A stretch of 51,095 nucleotides of DNA, from NCBI GenBank assembly GCA_028823995.1, contig JAPPFD010000029.1, forward strand, positions 1 through 51,095. Reading direction: 5' to 3'. The DNA is from a bacterium. GTDB lineage: Bacteria; Actinomycetota; Acidimicrobiia; Spongiisociales; ZC4RG35. Within the stretch, counting starts at the first letter, position 1, and every line of letters starts with the position of its first letter. Below are positions 16,619 to 24,307 of the stretch, piece after piece. The notes beneath the pieces are model-generated. The model had not been told where the DNA came from. It ran no database searches and worked only from the letters and a program-made list of their open reading frames with translations. Position numbers and translations under genes: made by a program.

Positions 16619-17713
16619 CTAGTCGGCCGGTTTGGGGATGGGGGGTGTCGGCGAACGTCTGGTTATCCGGTATAGGGATAGCAGGGGCCAGGTGGCTAAG
16701 GCGGGCCCGACCAGCCAGATGGGCCTGGTCAGCCACCATTGGAGAGTGGGCTCGGAGGGTGGTCGGTACCCGAAGCCGAACAGGATCGCAACCACAATCG
16801 CCATTCCGGTGGAGTGCAACAGATACAGCGGCATAGCATGCTCATTGATCCAGCCGACCACCAGTTGCTTCAGGGCTCCTCTCTCCAACCAGGCCAGCAC
16901 CCTGGGCCGGACCACCAGCACCAGCCCCACCTGCAGAATCGTCAAAGCAACGATCGCCAGGGTCGGCGGTCCCATGTTGGAGAAACGCTCACCGGGTACG
17001 CCCACCAGCGAACGCGGGTAGAAGCCCATATTGGTCAGGGCGACAAGGGCGAAAAGACCCGCCCAGAACATCGTCCAACCGGCCCGGGGAGGCGCGGTGA
17101 TCATCCGGTCGTAGAAAAAACCGAGTTGGTGGGCCAGACCCCAGATCACCAAGAAGTTGACCCAGGCAGCCCAGCCCTGACCGTGGCTGAACCGGAGCAC
17201 GTCCAACACACCGGCAAGTCCCAGCAGCCACACCGCGGCAATCTCCCCCCACCGCCGATGAGCCCGGATCGCGATCGGAGCGATAAGGACCATCACCACG
17301 TACACGACAAGGAACCAAAGCGGCGACAGCACCAGGATCACAGCCGACCAGACCCAAGCCGGATCGAGGGTGACCTCCAGCATCCAGCCGACGAACAGCC
17401 ATACCGCCACCAGACCCAGCGCCGGTGCCACCAACCTCCCCATCCGACGCTTGAGAAACCGCCGGGAGGTCCCAGGAGTGTAGTTGCGGAAGGACCGGAA
17501 GTGCGTATACCCGCCCACGAAAAAGAACACCGGCATCACCTGCAACAACCAAGTGGCCACCCACAGGCCCCGGGTGAAACCGATCGGATTGGAAGGCGAC
17601 ACCGTCTCCGGAGAAACCACCAGAATCGTGAAGACCCAATGCCACACCACCACCACAACCAACGAGAACGAACGCAGAAGGTCCACAAAACGATCCCGCT
17701 CCGACGCCACCAT
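16619..17713 (-). CDS. Acyltransferase family 3 membrane protein
   Basis: This 364-residue integral membrane protein has about ten hydrophobic helices. The start is typical of the acyltransferase-3 (OafA/NodX-like) family: RDRFVDLLRSFSLVVVVVWH, carrying the N-terminal Arg and His expected for transfer of acyl groups to a surface sugar or lipid. VFFFVGGYTHFRSF and a late MPLYLLHSTGMA segment also fit. It probably decorates an envelope glycan at the inner membrane. It stands alone on the minus strand between two copies of a PIN-gene repeat. Substrate cannot be inferred. A 323-base divergent promoter region without visible genes separates it from the VOC gene. Confidence 0.85.
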   Translation of the reverse strand: MVASERDRFVDLLRSFSLVVVVVWHWVFTILVVSPETVSPSNPIGFTRGLWVATWLLQVMPVFFFVGGYTHFRSFRNYTPGTSRRFLKRRMGRLVAPALGLVAVWLFVGWMLEVTLDPAWVWSAVILVLSPLWFLVVYVVMVLIAPIAIRAHRRWGEIAAVWLLGLAGVLDVLRFSHGQGWAAWVNFLVIWGLAHQLGFFYDRMITAPPRAGWTMFWAGLFALVALTNMGFYPRSLVGVPGERFSNMGPPTLAIVALTILQVGLVLVVRPRVLAWLERGALKQLVVGWINEHAMPLYLLHSTGMAIVVAILFGFGYRPPSEPTLQWWLTRPIWLVGPALATWPLLSLYRITRRSPTPPIPKPAD

Positions 17714-18036
17714 CCTCCCACAATCTACCGGCCCCGTCCGGAGCGCGCCCCTCCTAGGTTGTTTGTTTGGCCCTGTGTGTGATACCTGGGGCCGATCACC
17801 CGGAACGGCCGGCAGGCCTCTGCTCCCCGGGAGCCCTGCCAGGATGTGCCGGAACGCCGGGACCCGGCTAGGGGGACGGCCCCGAAGTGTTTGGCACCGG
17901 GATGCGCGGGCTGATCAAAATAACGGACCGGCAGGCCCGGGACCTCGAGCTGCGGTTGGCGGGACCGGCCGGGCCGCCCTTCACGGAGGCTCCGAAGCGC
18001 ATCCCAACTCCGTCGCCTGCTGATAGCCTCGCCCAC
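17714..18036. other. Divergent intergenic region
   Basis: These 323 bases separate the acyltransferase and VOC genes, which are transcribed away from each other, and must hold both promoters. The VOC reading frame stays open upstream to a GTG at 17887, but that part does not resemble a VOC domain. Nothing else is recognisable. Confidence 0.4.
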
Positions 18037-18492
18037 ATGACACTCATGACGCCACCCCATCCACCCGGCATAACGGCGGTCGTCGTCGACGTGACGGATC
18101 CAAACATCATGGCCGAGTTCTGGACCTTTGCCCTGGGGTATGTTCTCCAGCCTCCCCCTCAAGGATTCGAGACCTGGAAAGCATTCGCCGACGCGTTGGA
18201 CATGTCGGCAGAAGACCGGGAACGCTATACGGCCATAATGGATCCGAAAGGAGTCGGACCTCGCATCGTGTTCCAGAAGGTTCAGGAAGGCAAGACAACC
18301 AAGAACCGGTGGCACATCGACATCGATCTCATTGACCGGTCCCTGCCCGAAGACCAGCACGACCAAATCCGAAAGGCCGGGGTAGCGGCAATGATCGAGC
18401 GAGGAGCCTCGGAAGTGGAGCGCTTCGACGAGGTGGTGGGCCGCTGGGTGCTGATGACCGATCCCGAGGGGAACGAGTTCTGCGTTCTGTAG
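18037..18492 (+). CDS. VOC (glyoxalase-like) domain protein
   Basis: This protein of 151 residues matches the glyoxalase/bleomycin-resistance fold family. The start of the repeat is visible (GITAVVVDVTDPNIMAEFWT), the middle has RIVFQKVQEGK then RWHIDIDL, and the end has VLMTDPEGNEFCVL, typical of the last metal-ligand strand. His in HIDID and Glu in EGNEF are probable metal ligands. ATG at 18037 is chosen because similarity begins there. Members include dioxygenases, isomerases and resistance proteins, so the substrate is not predictable. Confidence 0.85.
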   Translation: MTLMTPPHPPGITAVVVDVTDPNIMAEFWTFALGYVLQPPPQGFETWKAFADALDMSAEDRERYTAIMDPKGVGPRIVFQKVQEGKTTKNRWHIDIDLIDRSLPEDQHDQIRKAGVAAMIERGASEVERFDEVVGRWVLMTDPEGNEFCVL

Positions 18493-18530
18493 GTCGCTCC
18501 GCTTCAGCCGGGATCCCGTGCTGTAGCCCA

Positions 18531-18830
18531 CCTCGGCGGCGACATTGCCGATCCTGACCCGCCCGCGCCCGCCGTGCTTGAGAAGCCACCCGGAAAAGCC
18601 CCAAGAGCCAACTCATTCGCCGGGTTCATGTCGAGGTTCCCGGGTCGGAGATGGAGGCAAGCCCCAGAGTTTGCGCCGCCGCCGCAAGTTGGCGATCACC
18701 GGTTACCACGATCAGGTCATCAACGTCCAGGGATGCCGCTGCGGCGAGTTGGATCGCGTCATAGGCTCTCAATGCCAACTCCTCGGCCAACTGGCCGGCT
18801 CTTTCCACCAAGTCTGCGGTGATCTCCACC
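18531..18830. repeat. Right copy of the PIN-gene direct repeat
   Basis: This segment covers the 3' half of the intact PIN gene plus about 95 bases of its downstream flank. It is the intact partner of the degraded copy at 16278-16580. Long identical blocks (for example around CGATCACCGGTTACCACGA) make common origin clear. The two copies bracket the acyltransferase and VOC genes. Confidence 0.75.
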
Positions 18831-19060
18831 TGATGCATCTGACGGTGGAGTGTTTCCAGACCTTCTACAGCTTCCCTCAACTCAGGCGGCGAGATGCGTT
18901 CCATCCGGCAAGCTCGAGCCAAGCCGGCACGAGCCTCAACGTAGGAGACGCGGGAACTCGCCACCCATGACGCTTGCTGCCAAACCCGTTCCGCAATCTT
19001 GGACAAAGGCTCTTCAACGAGAAGTGGGATCATCGCCGAGGTATCGAAGTAGGCGATCAC
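18626..19060 (-). CDS. vapC: PIN-domain toxin (VapC-like ribonuclease)
   Basis: This 144-residue protein is a PIN-domain endoribonuclease toxin. The acidic site is visible: Asp in MIAYFDTSAMIP, Glu in SYVEARAGLARA and Asp in LRAYDAIQLAAA, with the closing ILVVTGD-like strand as LIVVTGDRQL. It would cleave RNA when not bound by its antitoxin. Its start overlaps the antitoxin stop by four bases, the usual VapBC arrangement. All catalytic residues are present, so it looks active. A degraded copy of its 3' half is found 2.25 kb to the left. Confidence 0.88.
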   Translation of the reverse strand: MIAYFDTSAMIPLLVEEPLSKIAERVWQQASWVASSRVSYVEARAGLARACRMERISPPELREAVEGLETLHRQMHQVEITADLVERAGQLAEELALRAYDAIQLAAAASLDVDDLIVVTGDRQLAAAAQTLGLASISDPGTST

Positions 19061-19317
19061 CGCCGGTCTTCGATAATCAGGGGGGAGACGGGTGCTGCTG
19101 GTCTAACCCGCTTGCCGGGCGAGGTACGTTCTCTGTCAAGTGGGGACGTAACCACCCCCTCGGATATGAGTCGCTCCAGCAGGTCCGGCCGGTCGAGGGG
19201 CGCGATTCGGGCCACCGGCTTGCCGTGGTCGGTCACGATCACCTCCTCACCCTCCCTTACCCTGCTGATATAGCGGCTCAGATTGTCTCGCAGGACTCTG
19301 ATTCCGACTTCCGGCAT
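19057..19317 (-). CDS. Phd/YefM-type antitoxin
   Basis: This 86-residue antitoxin has the Phd/YefM start (VGIRVLRDNLSRYISRVREG, then EEVIVTDHGKPVARIAP), an N-terminal DNA-binding and dimerisation domain. The basic C-terminal tail would block the PIN toxin. It is the first gene of the toxin-antitoxin operon, with a ribosome site (AAGGA) about eight bases before the ATG. An inverted repeat 20 bases upstream probably serves for autorepression by the complex. Confidence 0.9.
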   Translation of the reverse strand: MPEVGIRVLRDNLSRYISRVREGEEVIVTDHGKPVARIAPLDRPDLLERLISEGVVTSPLDRERTSPGKRVRPAAPVSPLIIEDRR

Positions 19318-19336
19318 CTCATCTTTCCTTAGATCG

Positions 19337-19370
19337 TGTGGCTAGATTAGTCAGACCTATTATAGCCACA
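19337..19370. promoter_or_regulatory. Inverted-repeat operator of the toxin-antitoxin operon
   Basis: TGTGGCTA (19337-19344) and TAGCCACA (19363-19370) form perfect eight-base arms around an AT-rich 18-base centre. The repeat lies 20 bases upstream of the antitoxin start, where antitoxins of this type bind to repress their own promoter. Confidence 0.6.
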
Positions 19371-19408
19371 GTACAGACTGCCCTTACGTAGCATGAACGG
19401 AATTCAAG

Positions 19409-19909
19409 ATGACACTATTGGAAGAGATTGCCTCCTGGGATGGCAAGTCCGCCACCGCGTTGCAGTCGACACATGAGCGCCACAGCGATGACGAAGACTT
19501 CCTTGCGACGATCTTGGAGCACATTGCAGATGTCGAATTGCAACGGGCGGCGACCTGGCTGCTGAAGAGACATCTTGAAGCAGGGAATTCTCTTTCTCCT
19601 GGGGATTCTCGGGCGATTCTGGGCGTGCTCTCTGATCAGGAGCATTGGGAGAGCAGGCTGCATCTTCTCCAGTGCCTTCCTTATCTCGATATTCCTGAGG
19701 ACCAGAGCACTGATCTTGAGCGGTTTCTGGACTCGTGTCTCGAAAGCGACAACAAGTTCCTCAGGGCGTGGGCCTATAACGGATTCAACGAACTGTCGCT
19801 TCGCTTACCGCGATACCGGGAAGAGGTGAACCTCATGCTGGCCAGGGCCGTCGAATCGGAGGCTGCTTCGGTTCGGGCAAGGATTCGCAACATACTGAAG
19901 AGTCGCTGA
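19409..19909 (+). CDS. Small HEAT-repeat-like helical protein
   Basis: This 166-residue protein is predicted all-helical, with a pattern like HEAT or armadillo repeats: ILEHIADVELQRAATWLLKR, then LHLLQCLPYL, then LRAWAYNGFNEL and ASVRARIRNILKS. No catalytic motif is visible. Such proteins act as protein-binding scaffolds or, in the AlkD group, DNA glycosylases; nothing here supports the latter. It is transcribed away from the toxin-antitoxin operon, with 91 bases shared as promoter region, and converges on the nitroreductase gene. Confidence 0.65.
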   Translation: MTLLEEIASWDGKSATALQSTHERHSDDEDFLATILEHIADVELQRAATWLLKRHLEAGNSLSPGDSRAILGVLSDQEHWESRLHLLQCLPYLDIPEDQSTDLERFLDSCLESDNKFLRAWAYNGFNELSLRLPRYREEVNLMLARAVESEAASVRARIRNILKSR

Positions 19910-19928
19910 ACCGACCTTCAGCGTTTGG

Positions 19929-20429
19929 TCACTGGCCGAAGGAGTTCTGGTGGGTGATCTCCTCGATGGGCTTTCGGCCTCCGAAGTTCTTGGGGCGGGC
20001 GGTAGGGGCCGGGTAGCCGAGGGCGACGGCGTAGCGGCAACGCCAGCCGGGCGGGAGGCCTAGGACCCCGGCCGCGTCTCCGTCCTGGTGGAGGGTGATG
20101 GGGCAGGTGGCCATGCCCAGGGAATCTGCCGCCAGCATGATGTTCTGTGACATCCGTCCGGTGTCCAACTCGTACGCCCCCGGTTCTTGGACGAGGACCA
20201 GGGTCACCGGTGCGGCCAGGAGCGGCCCGGTGCCGTTGCCGCAGGCGGCCACCCGCTCGATCTGGTCCCGGTCGCGGACGATGATCACCGCCCAGTTCTG
20301 GAGGTTTTTGGCGCTGCCTGTCCACCTGGCCGCCTCAAGCACCCGGTCGAGGTCTTCCTCCTCCAAGGGACGGTCCTGAAACTCCCGGATGGCGCGGAGG
20401 CCCAGGATGGTTCGGTAGGTCTCATTCAT
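19929..20429 (-). CDS. Nitroreductase-family flavoprotein
   Basis: This protein of about 166 residues has the nitroreductase FMN fold: an opening YRTILGLRAIREFQDRPLEE, the FMN-contacting AARWTGSAKNLQNW, then SQNIMLAADSLGMATCPI and a short C terminus RPKNFGGRKPIEE. Family members reduce nitro compounds, quinones or flavin-like substrates with NAD(P)H. ATG at 20429 fits the family start; a GTG at 20438 with a nearby GAAGG is an alternative. It is convergent with the HEAT-like gene and divergent from the oxoamine synthase. Confidence 0.85.
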   Translation of the reverse strand: MNETYRTILGLRAIREFQDRPLEEEDLDRVLEAARWTGSAKNLQNWAVIIVRDRDQIERVAACGNGTGPLLAAPVTLVLVQEPGAYELDTGRMSQNIMLAADSLGMATCPITLHQDGDAAGVLGLPPGWRCRYAVALGYPAPTARPKNFGGRKPIEEITHQNSFGQ

Positions 20430-20499
20430 GAACAGCACAATACCTTCGGGCGGATGACGGCACCGACCAAGGAGTGTCTGTGATCACAGATATCCTTCG

Positions 20500-21753
20500 A
20501 TGAGGAGTCGCGATGACGAAGACTGCATGCCGCTGGACCGATTGATCCCCCAACTCGACCGCCACGTCGCCCTGCTCGGTGACCAGGGGACGGCCAAAGG
20601 CAGCGAACTCGTCATACGGGAGGTGATCCCTCCCGAAGGGGGGCGAGGCCCGAGATACCTGCTGGAGGGGTACGGGAACCGTTCCTTCATCCGCATGAAC
20701 TCGAACTCCTACCTGGGGCTTGCGTTGCATCCCGAAGTGATCCGGGCTGAAGAGGAAACCTCCCGGGCAATGGGGACCGGGCCCGGCGCGGTGCGGTTCA
20801 TAACGGGCACCCACACTCCCCATGTGCAACTGGAGCGCGCCTTGGCCGCGTTCCACCGCCGGGAGACGGGAATGATCTTCTCCTCGGCCTACGCGGCGGT
20901 GATGGGAACCCTGGTACCGCTGATCGATTCGACCACCGCGGTGATCTCCGACGAACTCAATCACAACTCGATCATCAACGCCCTCCGCCTCTCCCGGCCT
21001 CTGAGCAAGTCCGTGTATCCGCATCTGGACATGGCGGCGCTCGACCGTCAACTCGCCGAGGTAACCGGCCGGGCGAGACGGGCAATCGTCGTGACCGACG
21101 GCATCTTCTCAATGCGCGGCGACCACGCTCCCCTTGACGAGATCATGAACATCGCCCGCCGACACGATCATGACTTCCCCGACAACGTGGTGGTGGTCGT
21201 GGACGACTCCCACGGAGTGGGCGCCTTCGGACCCACGGGCCGGGGCACCGAGGAGTACACCGCGAGCCCACCGGCGGATGTGCTGATCGGCACCCTGGGA
21301 AAGGCGCTGGCGGTCAACGGGGGATACGTGGTTTCCGAAAGTTCGGTGATCGGCTACCTCCGGGAGACCTCTCCCTTCTACATCTACTCCAATCCGATCA
21401 CCGCATCCGAGGCTGCCGCGGCTCTCGCCGCCCTGAGGATCCTGGACAGTCCCGAAGGGGTGAGTCTCCTGGACCGCCTGAAGGACCTGACCTATCGGAT
21501 GGAGGCCAACCTGGGGGCGCTGGGTTACGAGATCATTCCCGGTGAGCACCCGATCGTGCCCCTGATGCTCCGCGACACCGAAGCGACCCGTCGCCTGGTG
21601 GCGGCGCTCTTCGAGGGTGGAGTCCTGGCAACCGGCCTCGCCTACCCGGTGGTTCCCAGGGGCGACGAGGAGATCCGCCTTCAGGTGAACGCCGATCACA
21701 CCGTCGCCGACATCGACCATGTCCTGTCCGTTCTGGCCGCTGTAGGCCGCTGA
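20500..21753 (+). CDS. Alpha-oxoamine synthase (KBL/BioF-type PLP enzyme)
   Basis: This 417-residue enzyme of the class II aminotransferase fold condenses an amino acid with an acyl-CoA and loses CO2. Visible features are NSNSYLGLALHP near the start, TGTHTPHVQLERALAAFH, the cofactor-binding DDSHGVGAFG, and the PLP lysine in GTLGKALAVNGGY. The length fits 2-amino-3-ketobutyrate CoA ligase (kbl) or 8-amino-7-oxononanoate synthase (bioF). No threonine dehydrogenase or biotin gene is adjacent, so the substrate is open. The start may instead be the ATG at 20527. Its last 15 residues (from ADIDHVLSVLA) reappear as a remnant at 24239-24286. Confidence 0.87.
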   Translation: MRSRDDEDCMPLDRLIPQLDRHVALLGDQGTAKGSELVIREVIPPEGGRGPRYLLEGYGNRSFIRMNSNSYLGLALHPEVIRAEEETSRAMGTGPGAVRFITGTHTPHVQLERALAAFHRRETGMIFSSAYAAVMGTLVPLIDSTTAVISDELNHNSIINALRLSRPLSKSVYPHLDMAALDRQLAEVTGRARRAIVVTDGIFSMRGDHAPLDEIMNIARRHDHDFPDNVVVVVDDSHGVGAFGPTGRGTEEYTASPPADVLIGTLGKALAVNGGYVVSESSVIGYLRETSPFYIYSNPITASEAAAALAALRILDSPEGVSLLDRLKDLTYRMEANLGALGYEIIPGEHPIVPLMLRDTEATRRLVAALFEGGVLATGLAYPVVPRGDEEIRLQVNADHTVADIDHVLSVLAAVGR

Positions 21754-21825
21754 GTCCCTGTGGGAGCCCCTCCCCTATGGCAACGGTCTTATGTGCGGCC
21801 GGTGCCGTTACACTTGGCTCATCTA

Positions 21826-21936
21826 ACCGGATATTCCGGTAGTGGGGTTCGCAGCTAAGTCTTCGGCACTGATCCTGTGTAGACCACCCCGGCACAGCGT
21901 TGTTGTATTGCCGACTTTCCAGACATCAGCGAACCC
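21826..21936 (+). promoter_or_regulatory. Candidate structured 5' leader RNA of the DEAD-box helicase gene
   Basis: Nested perfect pairings are visible upstream of the helicase ATG. An outer stem GGGTTCGC (21845-21852) pairs with GCGAACCC (21929-21936). Inside it TCGGCA (21863-21868) pairs with TGCCGA (21909-21914), and within that CTGTG (21875-21879) pairs with CACAG (21893-21897). A small hairpin ACCGGA/TCCGGT (21826-21840) precedes them. A TACACT element at 21809-21814 could be the -10 box. The structure ends about 40 bases before the start codon. No known RNA family was recognised. Confidence 0.5.
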
Positions 21937-21975
21937 TAGGTCTCGCCACGCGCGAGGGAGGAGCCCCCAGCACTA

Positions 21976-23286
21976 ATGTCACCCACTTTCGCCCGCTTGG
22001 GCGTGCCTGAATCCGTTTGTCGTGCGCTTGCACGCAGCGGCATCCACAAACCGTTCGAAATCCAAGCCGCCGTCCTCGCTGACGCCCTTGCGGGCCGGGA
22101 CATCTGCGGACGAGCACCCACGGGGTCGGGAAAGACCCTCGCCTTCGGCATACCCCTGGTCGTCAATGCCCACCGCGCCAAGTCCAGACGGCCCCGAGCC
22201 CTGGTTCTGTCCCCAACCCGAGAGTTGGCCGATCAGATCGCGTCGGAACTGCGCACCTTTTCCGGCCAGGTCCGCGTGGGGGTCGTGTACGGCGGCGTCG
22301 GCTACGGCGCCCAACTGAAGAAGCTGCAGAGAGGCGTCGAGATTCTCGTCGCATGCCCCGGGAGGCTCGAAGATCTGATCGACCGGAGGGCGGTGAGCCT
22401 GCATGAGGTGGACCAGGTGGTCATCGACGAAGCCGACCGCATGGCCGACATGGGGTTTCTTCCCGCCGTTCGACGCCTCCTCGATCAAACCGACACCCGA
22501 CGTCAGACCCTCATGTTCTCGGCGACTCTCGACCGCGACGTGGCCAAGCTAACCCGCGACTATCAACATCACCCGGTCACCCATGAGGTCGGGGAGATGA
22601 AACCCGACATAGCCGCGGCCGACCACCGATTCTGGACTGTGGACAAGAACCGGCGGATCGCCACCTGTGTTGACTTGATCAGCGCCACGGGGTCGACGAT
22701 CGTGTTCTGCCGGACCCGGCATGGCTCAGACCGGCTGGCCCGCCAACTCGCCAAGCGTGGGGTCAAGGCCGCCGCTTTACACGGAGGCCACACCCAGAGC
22801 CGACGCACCCGCACCCTCAAGGAATTCACCACCGGCCGGGTCGAGGCCCTGGTGGCGACCGACGTCGCCGCACGGGGGATCCACGTGGAGGGCGTGGCGT
22901 CGGTCATCCACTTTGACCCGCCGGAGGACCAGAAGGCATACCTGCACCGCTCGGGGCGCACGGCCCGGGCCGGGCGGAGCGGACTGGTGGTGTCGCTGAT
23001 CCAGCCCGACCAGGTTGGGGGAGCGAAGAGGATCCAGCGCCAGCTCGGCCTGAAACAACCCATCACCAGCCCCGACCGCCTCGACGCCGACCCAACGCCG
23101 GCCAAGCGCCGCCCCCGGCCCGATTACCCGAACGCGGGTCGTAATGGTCGGGCCCAGGGCAGGCCTGGCGGTCACCGACCGAAGCCCGGCTCCGCAAGGA
23201 CGGCTCGTAACCGTCGGAGGGTGTATCAGACCAACCCCAAACGGCACAACCGGAACAGACCGAGAAGTCGAGTTTCTTCCCGCTAG
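21976..23286 (+). CDS. DEAD-box ATP-dependent RNA helicase (RhlE/DeaD-like)
   Basis: This 436-residue RNA helicase has the full DEAD-box motif set: Q motif (KPFEIQAAVLADAL), motif I APTGSGKT, motif Ia SPTRELADQ, DEAD (VIDEADRMADMGF), SAT (MFSATL), motif IV (VFCRTRHGSD) and motif VI (HRSGRTARAG). The last 90 residues are a low-complexity Arg/Pro/Asn-rich basic tail, as in RNA-binding extensions of RhlE-type enzymes. It would remodel ribosome-assembly or mRNA structures. ATG at 21976 follows a GGAGGAG about a dozen bases upstream. A structured leader precedes it and may allow feedback by the helicase on its own mRNA. Confidence 0.93.
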   Translation: MSPTFARLGVPESVCRALARSGIHKPFEIQAAVLADALAGRDICGRAPTGSGKTLAFGIPLVVNAHRAKSRRPRALVLSPTRELADQIASELRTFSGQVRVGVVYGGVGYGAQLKKLQRGVEILVACPGRLEDLIDRRAVSLHEVDQVVIDEADRMADMGFLPAVRRLLDQTDTRRQTLMFSATLDRDVAKLTRDYQHHPVTHEVGEMKPDIAAADHRFWTVDKNRRIATCVDLISATGSTIVFCRTRHGSDRLARQLAKRGVKAAALHGGHTQSRRTRTLKEFTTGRVEALVATDVAARGIHVEGVASVIHFDPPEDQKAYLHRSGRTARAGRSGLVVSLIQPDQVGGAKRIQRQLGLKQPITSPDRLDADPTPAKRRPRPDYPNAGRNGRAQGRPGGHRPKPGSARTARNRRRVYQTNPKRHNRNRPRSRVSSR

Positions 23287-23499
23287 CCGGCCACGGAGGA
23301 TTGGAAACCAGGGTTCTTCAATAGTCTCCTGTACAAGGAGTCGCTCATCGGCGCAACAGGACCTGTGTCTTCCCCTGGTGGTCGAGGGGCATCATGGGCG
23401 CCGGGATGGATGTCAACCGTCCCGAGCACAGTTGGCAATACCAAGAGTGACAATCTTTAAAGAGCCGACCCTGCGGCGGCGAGCCGTGTCTCTGTTACC

Positions 23500-23784
23500 A
23501 TGGTTGGTGTGACCGCCGCGACCATTCATGATGCTACATATCGCACGTTTGACACGCTTTCCGCTGTTCAACGGTTGGAGTCGAGGGAGTTCACCAGACC
23601 GCAAGCCGAGGCTGTGGTAGAAACCTTGGCCGAAAGCCAAGTTGCTCTAGTCACTAAAGAACACCTGAGCGTCGCTCTCGCGAAACAAACCGTCACAATG
23701 ATCCGCTGGCAGGTTGGGGTTGGTGTTTTTGTCGTCGGCACTGTGATTGCGCTTGGTAGTACGGTGTTAGCAAACCTGCCGTAG
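23500..23784 (+). CDS. DUF1640-like coiled-coil membrane protein
   Basis: This 94-residue protein resembles the DUF1640/CCDC90 pattern: a short helix LESREFTRPQAEAVVETLAE, a segment VTKEHLSVALAKQ, and one C-terminal transmembrane helix with few residues after it (IRWQVGVGVFVVGTVIALGS). Relatives are tail-anchored coiled-coil proteins of unknown role. A GTG at 23509, seven bases after a TACCAT element, is an alternative leaderless start. It precedes another small gene by two bases, so the two are probably one operon. Confidence 0.7.
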   Translation: MVGVTAATIHDATYRTFDTLSAVQRLESREFTRPQAEAVVETLAESQVALVTKEHLSVALAKQTVTMIRWQVGVGVFVVGTVIALGSTVLANLP

Positions 23785-23786
23785 AG

Positions 23787-24161
23787 ATGGATGCGGAGAC
23801 AGCGGTTGCTGTCCTCGGGGGATATGTAGCGGGTGTCGCCACCCTGCTCACGGTGGAATGGTTCAGAAATAGCCTTCATCAGCGGAGGGTGCGACGCATC
23901 ACGAAAGCATGGTTTGACCATCGCGGCTACGTGTCGGTCAGTCACCTGGTACGAGACATGGGGATAGTCACCTATGATCCCGATCTTCTTTTCAAGGCGA
24001 CTCTGCTCCACACTCTTGAGCAACAACACCCCACGAGAGCCGAACGAAGACCAAGCCATATGGGTCTGACTCCTGACGTGATCAAGGATCTGGAAGGTTT
24101 ACGGCCAAGTTTCAGCTTTACCTCTTTTGGGAAAAAGATAGGGCGACGACAAGACGGGTGA
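23787..24161 (+). CDS. Small protein with N-terminal membrane anchor, unrecognised
   Basis: I do not recognise this 124-residue protein. The first 25 residues form one hydrophobic helix (AVAVLGGYVAGVATLLTVEW); the rest is soluble and basic, with a compact segment RRITKAWFDHRGYVSVSHLV that might be a winged-helix-like fold. It starts two bases after the DUF1640-like gene, so the two are co-transcribed and may act together at the membrane. Coding is supported by spacing and composition only. Confidence 0.55.
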   Translation: MDAETAVAVLGGYVAGVATLLTVEWFRNSLHQRRVRRITKAWFDHRGYVSVSHLVRDMGIVTYDPDLLFKATLLHTLEQQHPTRAERRPSHMGLTPDVIKDLEGLRPSFSFTSFGKKIGRRQDG

Positions 24162-24238
24162 TCCAACCGGACTGGCCACCATGTCCGTAGAGTTCACGGA
24201 CTTTCGTCGCCCATTGACAAGTGGCCCCCAGAAGATCG

Positions 24239-24286
24239 TCCGACATCGACCATGTCCTATCTGTCCTAGCCACCTCACGTCGCTGA
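24239..24286 (+). pseudogene. Remnant of an alpha-oxoamine synthase C terminus
   Basis: Read in frame, these 48 bases encode SDIDHVLSVLATSRR and a stop. The intact synthase at 20500-21753 ends ADIDHVLSVLAAVGR and a stop at the same alignment position. At DNA level a 19-base block is identical (from CCGACATCGACC). No more of the gene is visible upstream. It may be debris from a duplication or the footprint of an insertion at the 3' end of the synthase gene. Confidence 0.55.
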
Positions 24287-24307
24287 GCCTGCCCGCACCG
24301 AACTTTG

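Noticed and set aside
16739..17782. Long open frame on the plus strand opposite the acyltransferase
   Set aside because: It is rich in His, Pro, Gln and Arg, the mirror of membrane-protein codons, and has no ribosome site; a shadow of the real gene.
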